A model generated the notes under the pieces. That model was not told the DNA's origin, made no database searches, and was given only the letters and a program-made list of their open reading frames with translations. 64,000 bases of DNA from Sphingobium psychrophilum (GTDB taxonomy: Bacteria > Pseudomonadota > Alphaproteobacteria > Sphingomonadales > Sphingomonadaceae): NCBI RefSeq assembly GCF_012927105.1, contig NZ_JABBFV010000008.1, forward strand, positions 124,001 to 188,000, given 5' to 3'. This document shows positions 28,731-36,704 of this stretch, piece after piece. The position numbers and the translations under genes are program-made. Each line of letters begins with the position of its first letter. Position 1 is the stretch's first letter.

Positions 28731-29479
28731 ACCAGCGCCTCCAGCTTGGCGATCGCGGCCGCTTCCAGCGCTTGCCTGACCGCATCATCCGCCACATCGT
28801 CGAACACGCCCGCGACGAAGGATCGCAGCAGCAGCGTCTTGGCCGTCGCCGGGTCCATGCCCCGCGACGCCATGTAGAACAGCGCCGCCTTGTCCAGTTC
28901 GCCCACGGTCGCGCCATGCGCACATTTCACGTCGTCGGCGAAGATTTCCAGTTCCGGCTTGGCGTTGGCCGTCGCCGTCCGGTCCAGCAGCATCGCCTTG
29001 ACCGACTGGAACGCATCGGTCCGCTGCGCATCGCGCGCGACATTGATGCTGCCCAGGTAACTGCCGGTCGCGCGACCACCCAGTATCGACCGGATCGTCT
29101 GGCCGCTGGTCGAATCGGGCTTGGCGTGGGTGACGCTGGTGATGATCTCCAACGTCTGGTCACCGCCACCCAATATCGCGCCGTTCAGCTCGAAATGCGC
29201 ATGGCTTCCGATCGTCACATGAAAGGTCACCCGCCCCAGCTTGCCGCCGATATTGAGCACATGAAAATCGCACCGCGCGCCATCGGCGATGGTGATGACA
29301 TAGTCATGCACCGCCGCCGCCCCATCCGCTGCGTCCTGCAACAGATGATGGCGCGCGGCTTCGCCTGCCGCCACGTCGATCCGCGTCGGCGCGGGCGTCG
29401 GCCAGATCGAGGCGACAGCCTCCACATCGCTATAGCGCCAGTCTTCGTCCTTGCGGGTCGGGAGAGCGAGAGCGTTCAC
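28727..29479 (-). CDS. sufD: Fe-S assembly scaffold protein SufD
   Basis: A 250-residue member of the SufB/SufD beta-helix family, shorter than the roughly 420-residue E. coli protein and lacking much of its N-terminal region; short SufD forms are usual in sphingomonads. The C-terminal core includes KCAHGATVGELDKAALFYMASRG with the conserved His. With SufB and the SufC ATPase it forms the scaffold complex that builds clusters. Overlaps with sufC and sufS are 4 bp each. Confidence 0.93.
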   Translation of the reverse strand: MNALALPTRKDEDWRYSDVEAVASIWPTPAPTRIDVAAGEAARHHLLQDAADGAAAVHDYVITIADGARCDFHVLNIGGKLGRVTFHVTIGSHAHFELNGAILGGGDQTLEIITSVTHAKPDSTSGQTIRSILGGRATGSYLGSINVARDAQRTDAFQSVKAMLLDRTATANAKPELEIFADDVKCAHGATVGELDKAALFYMASRGMDPATAKTLLLRSFVAGVFDDVADDAVRQALEAAAIAKLEALV

Positions 29480-30222
29480 GCTGCCACCACCTCGGCATAA
29501 CCTTCACGCTCCAGCTCCAGCGCCAGTTCCGCTCCGCCCGACTTCACGATCCGGCCCCCTGCCAGCACATGCACAAAGTCCGGCTTCACATAATCGAGCA
29601 GCCGCTGATAATGGGTGATCAGCAGCACGGCCTTGTCGCTCTTGCGCATGATCGCGTTGATCCCCGCACCCACGACTTTCAGGGCGTCGATGTCCAGGCC
29701 GCTATCCGTCTCGTCCAGTATCGCCAGCTTGGGGTCGAGAATACCCATCTGCACCATTTCGGCTCGCTTCTTCTCGCCACCCGAAAAACCGACATTCACC
29801 GGCCGCTTGAGCATCTCCATGTCGAGACCCAGCAGCGCCGCCTTCTCCTTGGCCAGGCGGATGAACTCGCCGCCGTTCAATTCCTTCTCGCCCCGCGCCC
29901 GCTTCTGGCTGTTCAGGCTTTCGCGCAGGAATTGCAGGTTGGACACGCCGGGGATTTCGACCGGATATTGAAAGCCCAGGAACAACCCGGCCGCCGCGCG
30001 CTCATGCGGCTCCATGTCCAGCAGGTCCGCGCCGTCCAGCGTCGCGGTGCCGCCGGTCACTTCATAACCCGGCCGTCCGCCCAGCGTATAGGCCAGCGTC
30101 GATTTGCCCGCGCCGTTCGGCCCCATGATCGCGTGGATTTCGCCCGGATTGAGCGCCAGCGTCAGCCCTTTGAGGATCGGCTTGTCCGCGACGGTGGCGT
30201 GAAGGTCATCAATTTTGAGCAT
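29476..30222 (-). CDS. sufC: Fe-S assembly ATPase SufC
   Basis: A 248-residue cytosolic ABC-type ATPase. Walker A is GPNGAGKST, the signature region is GFSGGEKKRAEM and Walker B is LAILDETDSGLDID, all standard for SufC. The start MLKIDDL at 30222 is the family norm and has GGAACGGG upstream; an ATG two codons earlier (30228) is possible. The start lies inside the 3' end of the preceding small secreted-protein gene. Confidence 0.96.
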   Translation of the reverse strand: MLKIDDLHATVADKPILKGLTLALNPGEIHAIMGPNGAGKSTLAYTLGGRPGYEVTGGTATLDGADLLDMEPHERAAAGLFLGFQYPVEIPGVSNLQFLRESLNSQKRARGEKELNGGEFIRLAKEKAALLGLDMEMLKRPVNVGFSGGEKKRAEMVQMGILDPKLAILDETDSGLDIDALKVVGAGINAIMRKSDKAVLLITHYQRLLDYVKPDFVHVLAGGRIVKSGGAELALELEREGYAEVVAA

Positions 30223-30544
30223 CGTCATCCCGTTCCGCAAGGCGGTAGTTGTCAAGGAAGGTCTGGCGGCCGGCCGCGACACAGTCGAGGAAGGCCGGGC
30301 GCTTCTTGGTTTTGCCGATGCAGGTCATCGCGACATTGCATACGGCGTCGTCGATCACGGTATCGCCGCTGGACTGCGACACCGTGCAGGTCATTTTTTT
30401 CGAAAAGAGGCTGCGGCTCAACTTGCCGTGCGTCTCATCGAAGCGCCGGGCGACCACCACGATCGCCGCCTCGTCCACCGGTGCCACAGCGTCGCCCTGC
30501 GCCAGAAGCGCCGCCGCCATGAACGCCAGTGTCGTTATCGGCAT
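30209..30544 (-). CDS. Small secreted protein of unknown function in SUF operon
   Basis: A 111-residue protein with a short N-terminal hydrophobic segment (TTLAFMAAALLAQGDA) that looks like a signal peptide, and four cysteines (CTVSQS, CNVAMTC, LDCVAAG) that could form two disulphides in the periplasm. Its last codons overlap the start of sufC by about 14 bases, so it is translated within the SUF operon although it appears to be exported. I recognise no family. Confidence 0.7.
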   Translation of the reverse strand: MPITTLAFMAAALLAQGDAVAPVDEAAIVVVARRFDETHGKLSRSLFSKKMTCTVSQSSGDTVIDDAVCNVAMTCIGKTKKRPAFLDCVAAGRQTFLDNYRLAERDDDAQN

Positions 30545-30547
30545 CGC

Positions 30548-31003
30548 TTATCCCTCATGCGCGCGCTGAAGCGTCCGCGCGGTCCAGAACGCCATGTCGC
30601 GCACGTCGCCCGGCGCGGGGAACAGCGTGTCGATATAGCGCTTCACCGGCATATAGGGCCACCAGTCGGCCTCGCCCTCCGGCGGTCCCTTTTCCAACAA
30701 GCCGACGACGAATTCGCTGACCGGACCCATGCGGGCCAGGTTGGGCGCCTTCGCCTTATGGAACGCCTTGTCCTTGCGCAGCTTCTCGGTCATCGCCGCG
30801 TCCGCCTTTTGCAGCGTCTCGCGGCTGGTCGCCTGATAGGCATCGAGATCGCCGAACTCCGCGCGCGCGCGCGGCTCCAGTTCGCCTTCTTCCAGCTCAT
30901 AATCCTCGGTCAGGATACGAACAGCGGCGGTCCATGACTGGCCATTGCCGACATCCTCCGCGAAATCCGCGAGGGCATCCTGAATATCGTCTTCGTCGCT
31001 CAA
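30548..31003 (-). CDS. Conserved hypothetical protein within SUF operon
   Basis: A 151-residue acidic cytoplasmic protein (starts MSDEDDIQDALADFAEDV). No motif that I recognise; a Trp/Pro-rich stretch GEADWWPYMPVKRYIDTLFP is notable. The start is TTG at 31003, supported by AAGGA eight bases upstream and by overlap with the preceding stop (TTGA). It lies between the DUF559 gene and the small secreted-protein gene, so probably is part of the SUF transcript. Confidence 0.75.
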   Translation of the reverse strand: MSDEDDIQDALADFAEDVGNGQSWTAAVRILTEDYELEEGELEPRARAEFGDLDAYQATSRETLQKADAAMTEKLRKDKAFHKAKAPNLARMGPVSEFVVGLLEKGPPEGEADWWPYMPVKRYIDTLFPAPGDVRDMAFWTARTLQRAHEG

Positions 31004-31539
31004 AATTCTGTTCCTTGAGAGTGGGTAAGCCCCTCCCCTTCAGGGGAGGGGTTGGGGTGGGGGCGTGCCCAACGATCAGGCGCCCGTTCGAGCGCGAGCA
31101 GGATCGTCTCACACACGCCGTCAAGATTGCGGATCACGTCTGCGTTCCCGACGTGCAGCACTGTTAATTCCAGCCTGTTCAGCGCAGCATCGCGCTTGAG
31201 ATCGGCAAGAATATCATGCGTGTCGCCATCCACTTCGACGACCAGACCCTTTTGCGGGCAAAAAAAGTCCGCAATGAATGGACCTATCACGGACTGACGA
31301 CGGAATTTGTGACCGCCCAATTGCGAGTGGGACAGACGGGTCCACAGACGCTTTTCCGCTTCTGTAGGATCGCGGCGCATGTCGCGCGCGAAGCCATCCA
31401 ACTGAGCTAGGCGCTCAGCCGATAGCCCCCACCCCCGGCCCCTCCCCTGAAGGGGAGGGGAGTCAATGCGTGCGGATGTCTCGCGACTGCTAAAGCCCCT
31501 CCCCTTCAGGGGAGGGGTTGGGGTGGGCGCGCGCGTCAT
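31000..31539 (-). CDS. DUF559 endonuclease-like protein inserted in SUF operon
   Basis: A 179-residue frame whose core (about 40-150) is DUF559, a Vsr/restriction-endonuclease-like fold: MRRDPTEAEKRLWTRLS, then GHKFRRQSVIGPFIADFFCP and LVVEVDGDTHD, with acidic residues spaced as D-x(n)-ExD. The first 35 and last 20 residues (PTPTPPLKGRG, PHPNPSPEGEG) are simply translated G-rich palindromic repeats. The ATG overlaps the sufB stop as TGATG; the functional start may instead be nearer the core. DNA-binding or cutting is suggested by family, not proven. Confidence 0.75.
   Translation of the reverse strand: MTRAPTPTPPLKGRGFSSRETSARIDSPPLQGRGRGWGLSAERLAQLDGFARDMRRDPTEAEKRLWTRLSHSQLGGHKFRRQSVIGPFIADFFCPQKGLVVEVDGDTHDILADLKRDAALNRLELTVLHVGNADVIRNLDGVCETILLALERAPDRWARPHPNPSPEGEGLTHSQGTEF
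31030..31063. repeat. G-rich palindromic repeat, copy A
   Basis: Core CCCCTCCCCTTCAGGGGAGG followed by GGTTGGGGTGGG. This palindrome flanks the 3' side of the DUF559 core and is translated as the C-terminal tail of that protein. Two related copies lie at 31426 and 31495. Confidence 0.85.
31426..31460. repeat. G-rich palindromic repeat, copy B (opposite orientation)
   Basis: The same palindrome as at 31030 but in the other orientation (CCCCCACCCC then CCCTCCCCTGAAGGGGAGGG). It flanks the 5' side of the DUF559 core, so copies A and B face each other around it. Confidence 0.85.
31495..31527. repeat. G-rich palindromic repeat, copy C
   Basis: A third copy, in the orientation of copy A, directly after the sufB stop. 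Together with copy B it provides the low-complexity N-terminus of the DUF559 frame. Confidence 0.85.
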
Positions 31540-33023
31540 CACCCCACGCTCCCCTCCAGCGAAATCCCCAGCAGCTTCTGCGCCTCAACCGCAAACTCCA
31601 TCGGCAGTTGCTGCAACACCTCCCGCGCGAACCCATTCACGATCAATGATACCGCACTCTCCGCATCCAGCCCGCGCTGCATCGCGTAAAATAGCTGGTC
31701 GTCGGAAATCTTGCTGGTCGTCGCCTCATGCTCGATCTGCGCGCTGGGATTGCGCACCTCGATATAGGGCACGGTATGCGCCCCACACTGGTCGCCCAGC
31801 AGCAGGCTGTCGCACTGGGTGAAATTCCGCACGCCCTCCGCGCCGGGCGCCACGCGCACGAGGCCCCGATAGGTGTTGTTGCTCCGCCCCGCCGAAATCC
31901 CCTTCGACACGATGGTCGATCGGGTGTTTTTCCCATTGTGGATCATCTTGGTCCCGGTATCGGCCTGCTGCATGTTGTTCGTCAGCGCGACCGAATAAAA
32001 TTCGCCCACGCTATTCTCGCCATTCAGCACGCAGGACGGATATTTCCACGTAATCGCGGACCCAGTTTCCACCTGCGTCCACGACACCTTGCTGTTCCGC
32101 CCCTGGCACAGCGCGCGCTTGGTCACGAAATTATAGATGCCGCCCTTGCCGTCCGCATCACCAGGATACCAGTTCTGGACGGTCGAATATTTGATCTCCG
32201 CATCGTCCAGCGCGACCAGTTCCACCACCGCGGCGTGCAGCTGATTCTCGTCGCGCATCGGCGCGGTGCAGCCTTCGAGATAGGAGACGTAAGACCCCTC
32301 ATCCGCGACGATCAACGTCCGCTCGAACTGCCCGGTATTTTCCGCGTTGATGCGGAAATAGGTGGACAATTCCATCGGGCAACGCACCCCCTTGGGGATG
32401 TACACGAACGTCCCGTCGGAAAAGACCGCGCAGTTGAGCGTCGCGAAATAATTGTCGTGCATTGGCACGATCTTGCCCATCCACTTCTTCACCAGCTCGG
32501 GATATTCGCGCACCGCTTCGCTGATCGATCGGAAGATGACGCCCGCTTCCTCCAGCTCCTTGCGGAAGGTGGTGGCGACCGACACGCTGTCGAACACCGC
32601 GTCCACCGCAACCCGGCGGCTGCCTTTGACGCCTGCCAGCATCTCCTGCTCGGCGATCGGAATCCCCAGCTTCTTGTAGGTGGCCAGGATTTCAGGGTCG
32701 ACCTCGTCGAGCGAATCCAGCTCCACCTTCTTCTTCGGCTCGGCGTAATAATAGGCGTCCTGATAGTCGATCGGCGGTACGTTCAGCTTCGCCCAGTCCG
32801 GCGGCGTCATCGTCTTCCACATCGCAAACGCCTTCAGCCGCCAGTCGAGCAGCCATTGCGGCTCCTTCTTCTTGGCGGAAATGAAGCGGACCGTATCCTC
32901 GTTCAGCCCCTTGGGCGCGAAATCCTGCTCGATGTCGCTCGCCCAGCCATATTCATAGGTGGACGCGCGATCCGCGGCCTCCTGCGCTTCCTGGTTGCGA
33001 ACGGTGGTGATTTGCTCGGTCAT
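31539..33023 (-). CDS. sufB: Fe-S assembly scaffold protein SufB
   Basis: A 494-residue scaffold protein of the SUF system. The family core is clear: [29 protein letters not shown], and [25 protein letters not shown] containing the cysteine that receives sulphur. It works with SufC and SufD. The ATG overlaps the Rrf2 regulator stop (ATGA). The downstream order is unusual because a DUF559 frame follows at once. Confidence 0.97.
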   Translation of the reverse strand: MTEQITTVRNQEAQEAADRASTYEYGWASDIEQDFAPKGLNEDTVRFISAKKKEPQWLLDWRLKAFAMWKTMTPPDWAKLNVPPIDYQDAYYYAEPKKKVELDSLDEVDPEILATYKKLGIPIAEQEMLAGVKGSRRVAVDAVFDSVSVATTFRKELEEAGVIFRSISEAVREYPELVKKWMGKIVPMHDNYFATLNCAVFSDGTFVYIPKGVRCPMELSTYFRINAENTGQFERTLIVADEGSYVSYLEGCTAPMRDENQLHAAVVELVALDDAEIKYSTVQNWYPGDADGKGGIYNFVTKRALCQGRNSKVSWTQVETGSAITWKYPSCVLNGENSVGEFYSVALTNNMQQADTGTKMIHNGKNTRSTIVSKGISAGRSNNTYRGLVRVAPGAEGVRNFTQCDSLLLGDQCGAHTVPYIEVRNPSAQIEHEATTSKISDDQLFYAMQRGLDAESAVSLIVNGFAREVLQQLPMEFAVEAQKLLGISLEGSVG

Positions 33024-33430
33024 GCCATTTCTCTGCTAAGGCTGGCGATCGTCACGCCGGCCAGGGCGGATCGGATTGCTTCATTGGCCACGTTCATGTG
33101 CGGACGGATGCGGCAGTCGGTTTCCAGATTGCAGTCATGCGCTCCCAATTCGTTGCAGGCGGTCATGGCGATCGGCCCTTCGACCGCCTCCACCACATCG
33201 GCCAGCGTGATCGTGGCGGGCGGGCGCGACAGCCGCACACCGCCGCCGGTGCCCCGGCTCGATTCGAGCAGGCCCGCGGCCGACAGCCGGCTCACCAGCT
33301 TCTGCGCGGTGGGCAACGGGATACCGGTTTCGGCCGAAAGCGTGGTCGCGTTCATCTTCGCCGCGCCACAATGGCGCGCCGCTGCGGACATCAATACGAC
33401 CGCATAGTCGGCAAAGCTCGATAATTTCAT
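33020..33430 (-). CDS. Rrf2-family (IscR/SufR-like) Fe-S regulator
   Basis: A 136-residue winged-helix regulator of the Rrf2 family. Three cysteines at 92, 100 and 106 (C-x7-C-x5-C) are placed like the Fe-S ligands of IscR. As the first gene of the SUF operon it probably senses cluster supply and represses the operon when clusters are plentiful; this is inferred from the family. Its own start is 5 bases from a Fur-like sequence. Confidence 0.93.
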   Translation of the reverse strand: MKLSSFADYAVVLMSAAARHCGAAKMNATTLSAETGIPLPTAQKLVSRLSAAGLLESSRGTGGGVRLSRPPATITLADVVEAVEGPIAMTACNELGAHDCNLETDCRIRPHMNVANEAIRSALAGVTIASLSREMA

Positions 33431-33435
33431 ATCAA

Positions 33436-33452
33436 TTGCGAACCATTCTCAA
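33436..33452. promoter_or_regulatory. Fur-like / iron-responsive operator at SUF promoter
   Basis: TTGCGAACCATTCTCAA (33436-33452) is close to alphaproteobacterial Fur sites (pattern TGCGAATCATTCTCA) and lies immediately upstream of the SUF operon. It could also be read by Irr or by the Rrf2 regulator itself. Assignment is by eye. Confidence 0.4.
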
Positions 33453-33532
33453 ATCGGACTGATTCCATCCGATTGGGCGCATGTGGTCCCGCAGGCGCGG
33501 TTAATCAAGGCATTTCTGATGCCAGCAACCTT

Positions 33533-33677
33533 TAGAACCGATCGACATTTAGTTCAGGCGGAGCCGAAAAGCGTGATTTCCGAGTAACGGAGCGCAGCGT
33601 ACTCAAAGTAGGTGAGCACCGGAACGCAGGAAAGCGCGGTTTGCAGGCCCGCCTGGGCTGCATGGCGATTGGTTCTA
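33533..33677 (-). mobile_element. MITE-like element, copy 1
   Basis: A 145-bp non-coding element bounded by TA on both sides, with about 19-bp imperfect terminal inverted repeats (TAGAACCAATCG on the minus strand; TAGAACCGATCG on the plus strand). It aligns end to end, with only short gaps, to 51836-51981. The AraC-type gene stop codon is formed by the flanking TA plus the first base of the element. With the SUF promoter region it fills the 244-bp gap between the SUF operon and the AraC-type gene. Confidence 0.75.
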
Positions 33678-34616
33678 ACTCAACCGGTTGAGCACCGCCA
33701 CGTCGCCGCCCAGCGATCGCCGCAGCAACGTCAATTGCGCGACCGCCGACGGCTCGGTCTGCAACTGGTGCGGGGTCAGGCCGATGAAATGCTTGATCTC
33801 CCGAATGAAGTGCGACTGGTCGTAAAAGCCGCCCTCCTCGCACAATTGCTGCCAGCTTTCCCCGTCCAGCGCGATCCGCGCCGAACAGCGCAGCGCGCGA
33901 TATTTGCGCGCCAGCAATTTGGGCGGCGCGCCATAATATTTATTGGCCAGGCGGGCGAGCTGGCGCGGCGACAGGCCCGTGGTTTCGGCCAGTATCTCGA
34001 TCCGCGGCGACCCTTCGTCCATCAGCCAGGCGTCGATCGCCGCCAGCAATTCCCAGGTCGCCGGGCGGAGCGACCGCGTCAGCCGCCCCAATTCGCTCCA
34101 GCACAGCGCCGCCATCGCATCCGCGTCGTCGCCCAACCCGCGCAACCCGTCCAGCAACCGGGCATAGGCGTCGCCCCGCTCCGCCGCCAGGTCGCACAGC
34201 CGGTCCGCCAATCCGCTGGCGTCGCCGCCATGCAGCGCCAGCCAGCCGGCGGGCAGCAGCGAAATGCCGACCACCCGTGCGGGCCTGTCCAGCTCGAACC
34301 GGGTCGCGCCCATGGTCGGCCCCAACAGGCAGACGTCGGGCGTGGCCATCATCACCCCGTCCTGAAAATGATAATCGCCGCCCCCGTTCAGCATCAACCG
34401 CAACTGCGGCACATCGGCGCGGGTGACGTCGGCATAGCGGTCAGCCGACACGGTAAAATAATAGAGCGATCCGAAATAGGCACGCAGATGCGCGGGCGGC
34501 GCAAAATAGCGCAGCCGGACAGGCCCCTGTGCGGCATCGACTGTATAGGACAGCGGCCCGCGGTCATCCGGCAACGCGACGGCGCGCGCCATATTATCGC
34601 TGTGATGCGACCCCAT
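33675..34616 (-). CDS. AraC-family transcriptional regulator
   Basis: A protein of about 313 residues with a C-terminal double helix-turn-helix: IEILAETTGLSPRQLARLANKYYG and WQQLCEEGGFYDQSHFIREIKHFIGLTPHQL. The N-terminal 200 residues form a sensor domain of unknown ligand. I start at 34616 (MGSHHS); a second ATG lies at 34637. Its stop codon TAG coincides with the edge of the MITE-like element. Targets are unknown. Confidence 0.9.
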   Translation of the reverse strand: MGSHHSDNMARAVALPDDRGPLSYTVDAAQGPVRLRYFAPPAHLRAYFGSLYYFTVSADRYADVTRADVPQLRLMLNGGGDYHFQDGVMMATPDVCLLGPTMGATRFELDRPARVVGISLLPAGWLALHGGDASGLADRLCDLAAERGDAYARLLDGLRGLGDDADAMAALCWSELGRLTRSLRPATWELLAAIDAWLMDEGSPRIEILAETTGLSPRQLARLANKYYGAPPKLLARKYRALRCSARIALDGESWQQLCEEGGFYDQSHFIREIKHFIGLTPHQLQTEPSAVAQLTLLRRSLGGDVAVLNRLS

Positions 34617-34716
34617 GTTTTCACCCCTGCCGATCAATATGCGCCAACGCAGGCGCAGCGCAAGCGGCCGCTTGGAAATATGGTAAAGTTTTTCGACACC
34701 TAGCTTTGAAATGCGC

Positions 34717-34751
34717 CAAAAAATGACCCGGCGGTTTGCACCGCCGGGTCA
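34717..34751 (-). terminator. Strong intrinsic terminator on minus strand, no clear parent gene
   Basis: An 11-bp perfect stem (TGACCCGGCGG at 34724-34734, complement at 34741-34751, six-base loop) is followed on the minus strand by six Ts. Upstream on that strand there is no annotated gene, only the first 200 bp of the gap before pyrD. A small transcript starting near 34900 is therefore likely. Confidence 0.75.
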
Positions 34752-34804
34752 GTAAAAGGTCTCATTGGCCATAGGCCAGAGAGCCTTCGGGTCGCAAGGC
34801 GGCT

Positions 34805-34888
34805 TTACCCCCGAATCGCAGCAACTTTATTGGATGAAACGGACATTTTTCGCGCGCAAACGGTCCCATTCATGACGTTTCTTGTCAT
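34805..34888 (-). CDS. Possible 27-codon ORF upstream of terminator
   Basis: In the 347-bp gap between the AraC-type gene and pyrD, the minus strand has a short frame MTRNVMNGTVCARKM... ending SSNKVAAIRG, about 55 bp before the terminator. It may start at either of two internal ATGs (13 or 22 codons). It could be a small protein, a leader peptide, or chance within a small RNA; no clear ribosome site is seen. Confidence 0.3.
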   Translation of the reverse strand: MTRNVMNGTVCARKMSVSSNKVAAIRG

Positions 34889-34963
34889 GAAATAACCTTG
34901 TTGCCGCGCTGTTGCTGCATAGCCACAGTGACTCGACGGACCGATGGTCCGCTGGCATAGGCT

Positions 34964-36028
34964 ATGGCCATGTCCTATCGCCTGATCCGCCCGCTGCTGT
35001 TCGCCCTGGATGCCGAACGCGCCCACCATCTCTCGATCGCCGCGCTGCGGTTCATGCCCACCCCCGCCCCGCTTGGCGTCGACCCGATGCTGGAAACGAT
35101 AGTGGCGGGAATCCGCTTCCCCAACCCGGTCGGCCTCGCCGCAGGCTATGACAAGGACGGCCGGATCGCGCATAAAATGCACGGCTTGGGCTTCGGCTTT
35201 GCCGAACTCGGCACGCTGACCCCGCTGGCCCAGCCGGGCAACCCCCAGCCGCGCCTGTTCCGCCTGGTTCAGGACCGCGCCGTCATCAACCGCTTCGGCT
35301 TCAACAATGGCGGCCAGGGCGCGGCGGCGGACCGGATCGCCCGCTATCGCCAGCCCGTAAACAGCGGCGGCCCGGTGATCGGCATCAATATCGGCGCGAA
35401 CAAGGATGCGACGGCGGCCGGGCGCGGCATCGCCGACTATGTGACCGGCATCACCTGCATGGCCCCGCTGGCCGACTATCTCACCGTCAACATCTCCTCC
35501 CCCAACACGCCGGGCCTGCGCGCGCTGCAAGGCCGCGCCGCACTGGATGATCTGCTCTCGGCGGTGATGGCGGCGCGCGGCGCGGGAACGACGCCGATCT
35601 TTCTGAAGGTCGCGCCCGATCTGGAACCGGCCGATGTGGAGGATATCACCGCCGCCTGCATCGACCATCGCGTCGATGCGCTGATCGTGTCCAACACCAC
35701 CCTCTCGCGCCCGGCGCTGCGCTCGCCCCATGCGGGTGAAACGGGCGGCTTGTCCGGCGCGCCGCTGACCGACCTGTCGCTGGCGCGGCTTCGGGACTTC
35801 CGCCGCCTCGCCGGCACGCGCCTGCCGCTGATCGGCGTAGGCGGCATCGCCAATGCGGAACAAGCCTATACCCGCATCCGCGCCGGCGCGTCGCTGGTCC
35901 AGCTCTACAGCGCGCTGGTCTATGAAGGCCCCTATCTGGCGAAGCGGATCAACGCCGGGCTGAAGGCACTGATGGCCCGCGACGGGGTGAAGACGATCGC
36001 CGAACTGGTGGGCGTCGACGCACAATAG
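34964..36028 (+). CDS. pyrD: Dihydroorotate dehydrogenase (quinone)
   Basis: A 354-residue class 2 enzyme that oxidises dihydroorotate to orotate with FMN and passes electrons to ubiquinone at the inner membrane, in pyrimidine synthesis. The N-terminal helices (SYRLIRPLLFALDAERAHHLS) are the membrane-binding feature of class 2, NPVGLAAGYDKDG and NRFGFNNGG bind FMN, and the catalytic serine lies in VNISSPNTPGLRALQ. ATGs at 34964 and 34970 are both possible starts. Confidence 0.97.
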   Translation: MAMSYRLIRPLLFALDAERAHHLSIAALRFMPTPAPLGVDPMLETIVAGIRFPNPVGLAAGYDKDGRIAHKMHGLGFGFAELGTLTPLAQPGNPQPRLFRLVQDRAVINRFGFNNGGQGAAADRIARYRQPVNSGGPVIGINIGANKDATAAGRGIADYVTGITCMAPLADYLTVNISSPNTPGLRALQGRAALDDLLSAVMAARGAGTTPIFLKVAPDLEPADVEDITAACIDHRVDALIVSNTTLSRPALRSPHAGETGGLSGAPLTDLSLARLRDFRRLAGTRLPLIGVGGIANAEQAYTRIRAGASLVQLYSALVYEGPYLAKRINAGLKALMARDGVKTIAELVGVDAQ

Positions 36029-36115
36029 GATCAGCCGGCCTGGTCCCTGCACCCTGTTATCGTCGTTGCGCGTTGATCGGACATCAGCGACACGATCGAA
36101 ACCCTCCAACGCAAA

Positions 36116-36370
36116 ATGGACGCGGCGGCCCGTGCTCTCGATTTCGAAGAAGCGAAACGATATCGGGACAGGATAAGCCTGATGCGGGGCGGCGCTTCGG
36201 CACAAGACGCGGCGAAGGCTGATTTGGATGGGCTTCATCGCCAGCAGCCCGGAGCCATGGGCCTCGGCACCAGTCGACAGTGCGTTGCGCCGCCGCCAGG
36301 CTGGACGCCGCCTGCAAAGCCAGACCCGATGACATCCGGGCGCAGCATGCGGGGCAAGCCGCGAAAATGA
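36116..36370 (+). CDS. UVR-motif (UvrB/UvrC-type) small protein, start uncertain
   Basis: An 84-residue protein from the only in-frame ATG. It opens inside a UvrB/UvrC interaction motif (MDAAARALDFEEAKRYRDRIS) and ends with a Pro/Gly-rich tail (QQPGAMGLGTS, GWTPPAKPDPM). The motif visibly begins upstream (IETLQRK), but the frame there reaches a stop at 36074-36076 with no ATG, GTG or TTG, so either a rare start (ATC at 36083) is used or the start has been lost. The role is unknown; UVR motifs mediate protein contacts. The stop overlaps the DUF3253 gene (ATGA). Confidence 0.7.
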   Translation: MDAAARALDFEEAKRYRDRISLMRGGASAQDAAKADLDGLHRQQPGAMGLGTSRQCVAPPPGWTPPAKPDPMTSGRSMRGKPRK

Positions 36371-36624
36371 CGGACATTGCACGCGAAATGAGGCTGACGC
36401 TGCTTGGCGCTCGCCATGAAGGCGCGACGATATGCCCCAGCGAGGTTGCTCGGGCGATGGCCGCCGATGGAGATTGGCGAGGGGCGATGCCGACGGTCCA
36501 TGCCGCGGTCGACGGTTTGGTGGCGCAGGGACTTGTGCGGCTGAGCTGGAAAGGGGAGCGGCTCACAAGCCGAGCCGGTCCCTATCGCATCGCTATCACC
36601 GATGGCGATCAAAGCGGCCCCTGA
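36367..36624 (+). CDS. DUF3253 protein
   Basis: An 85-residue protein matching DUF3253: ICPSEVARAMAADGDWRGAMPTVHAAVDGLVAQG and GPYRIAI are the family hallmarks. The fold looks like a small winged helix, but the function is not known. It is coupled to the UVR-motif gene by an ATGA overlap. Confidence 0.85.
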   Translation: MTDIAREMRLTLLGARHEGATICPSEVARAMAADGDWRGAMPTVHAAVDGLVAQGLVRLSWKGERLTSRAGPYRIAITDGDQSGP

Positions 36625-36704
36625 CGTACGGCATAGGCGACCCTAAGATTCATCGCACCAGACAAAGGGTTGCGGCGCGCAACGCAATGGCTAGGGTGGA
36701 TGCC

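Noticed and set aside
34805..36382. Long minus-strand frame across pyrD
   Set aside because: It is a shadow of pyrD; only its last 27 codons lie outside and are listed separately as a weak short ORF.
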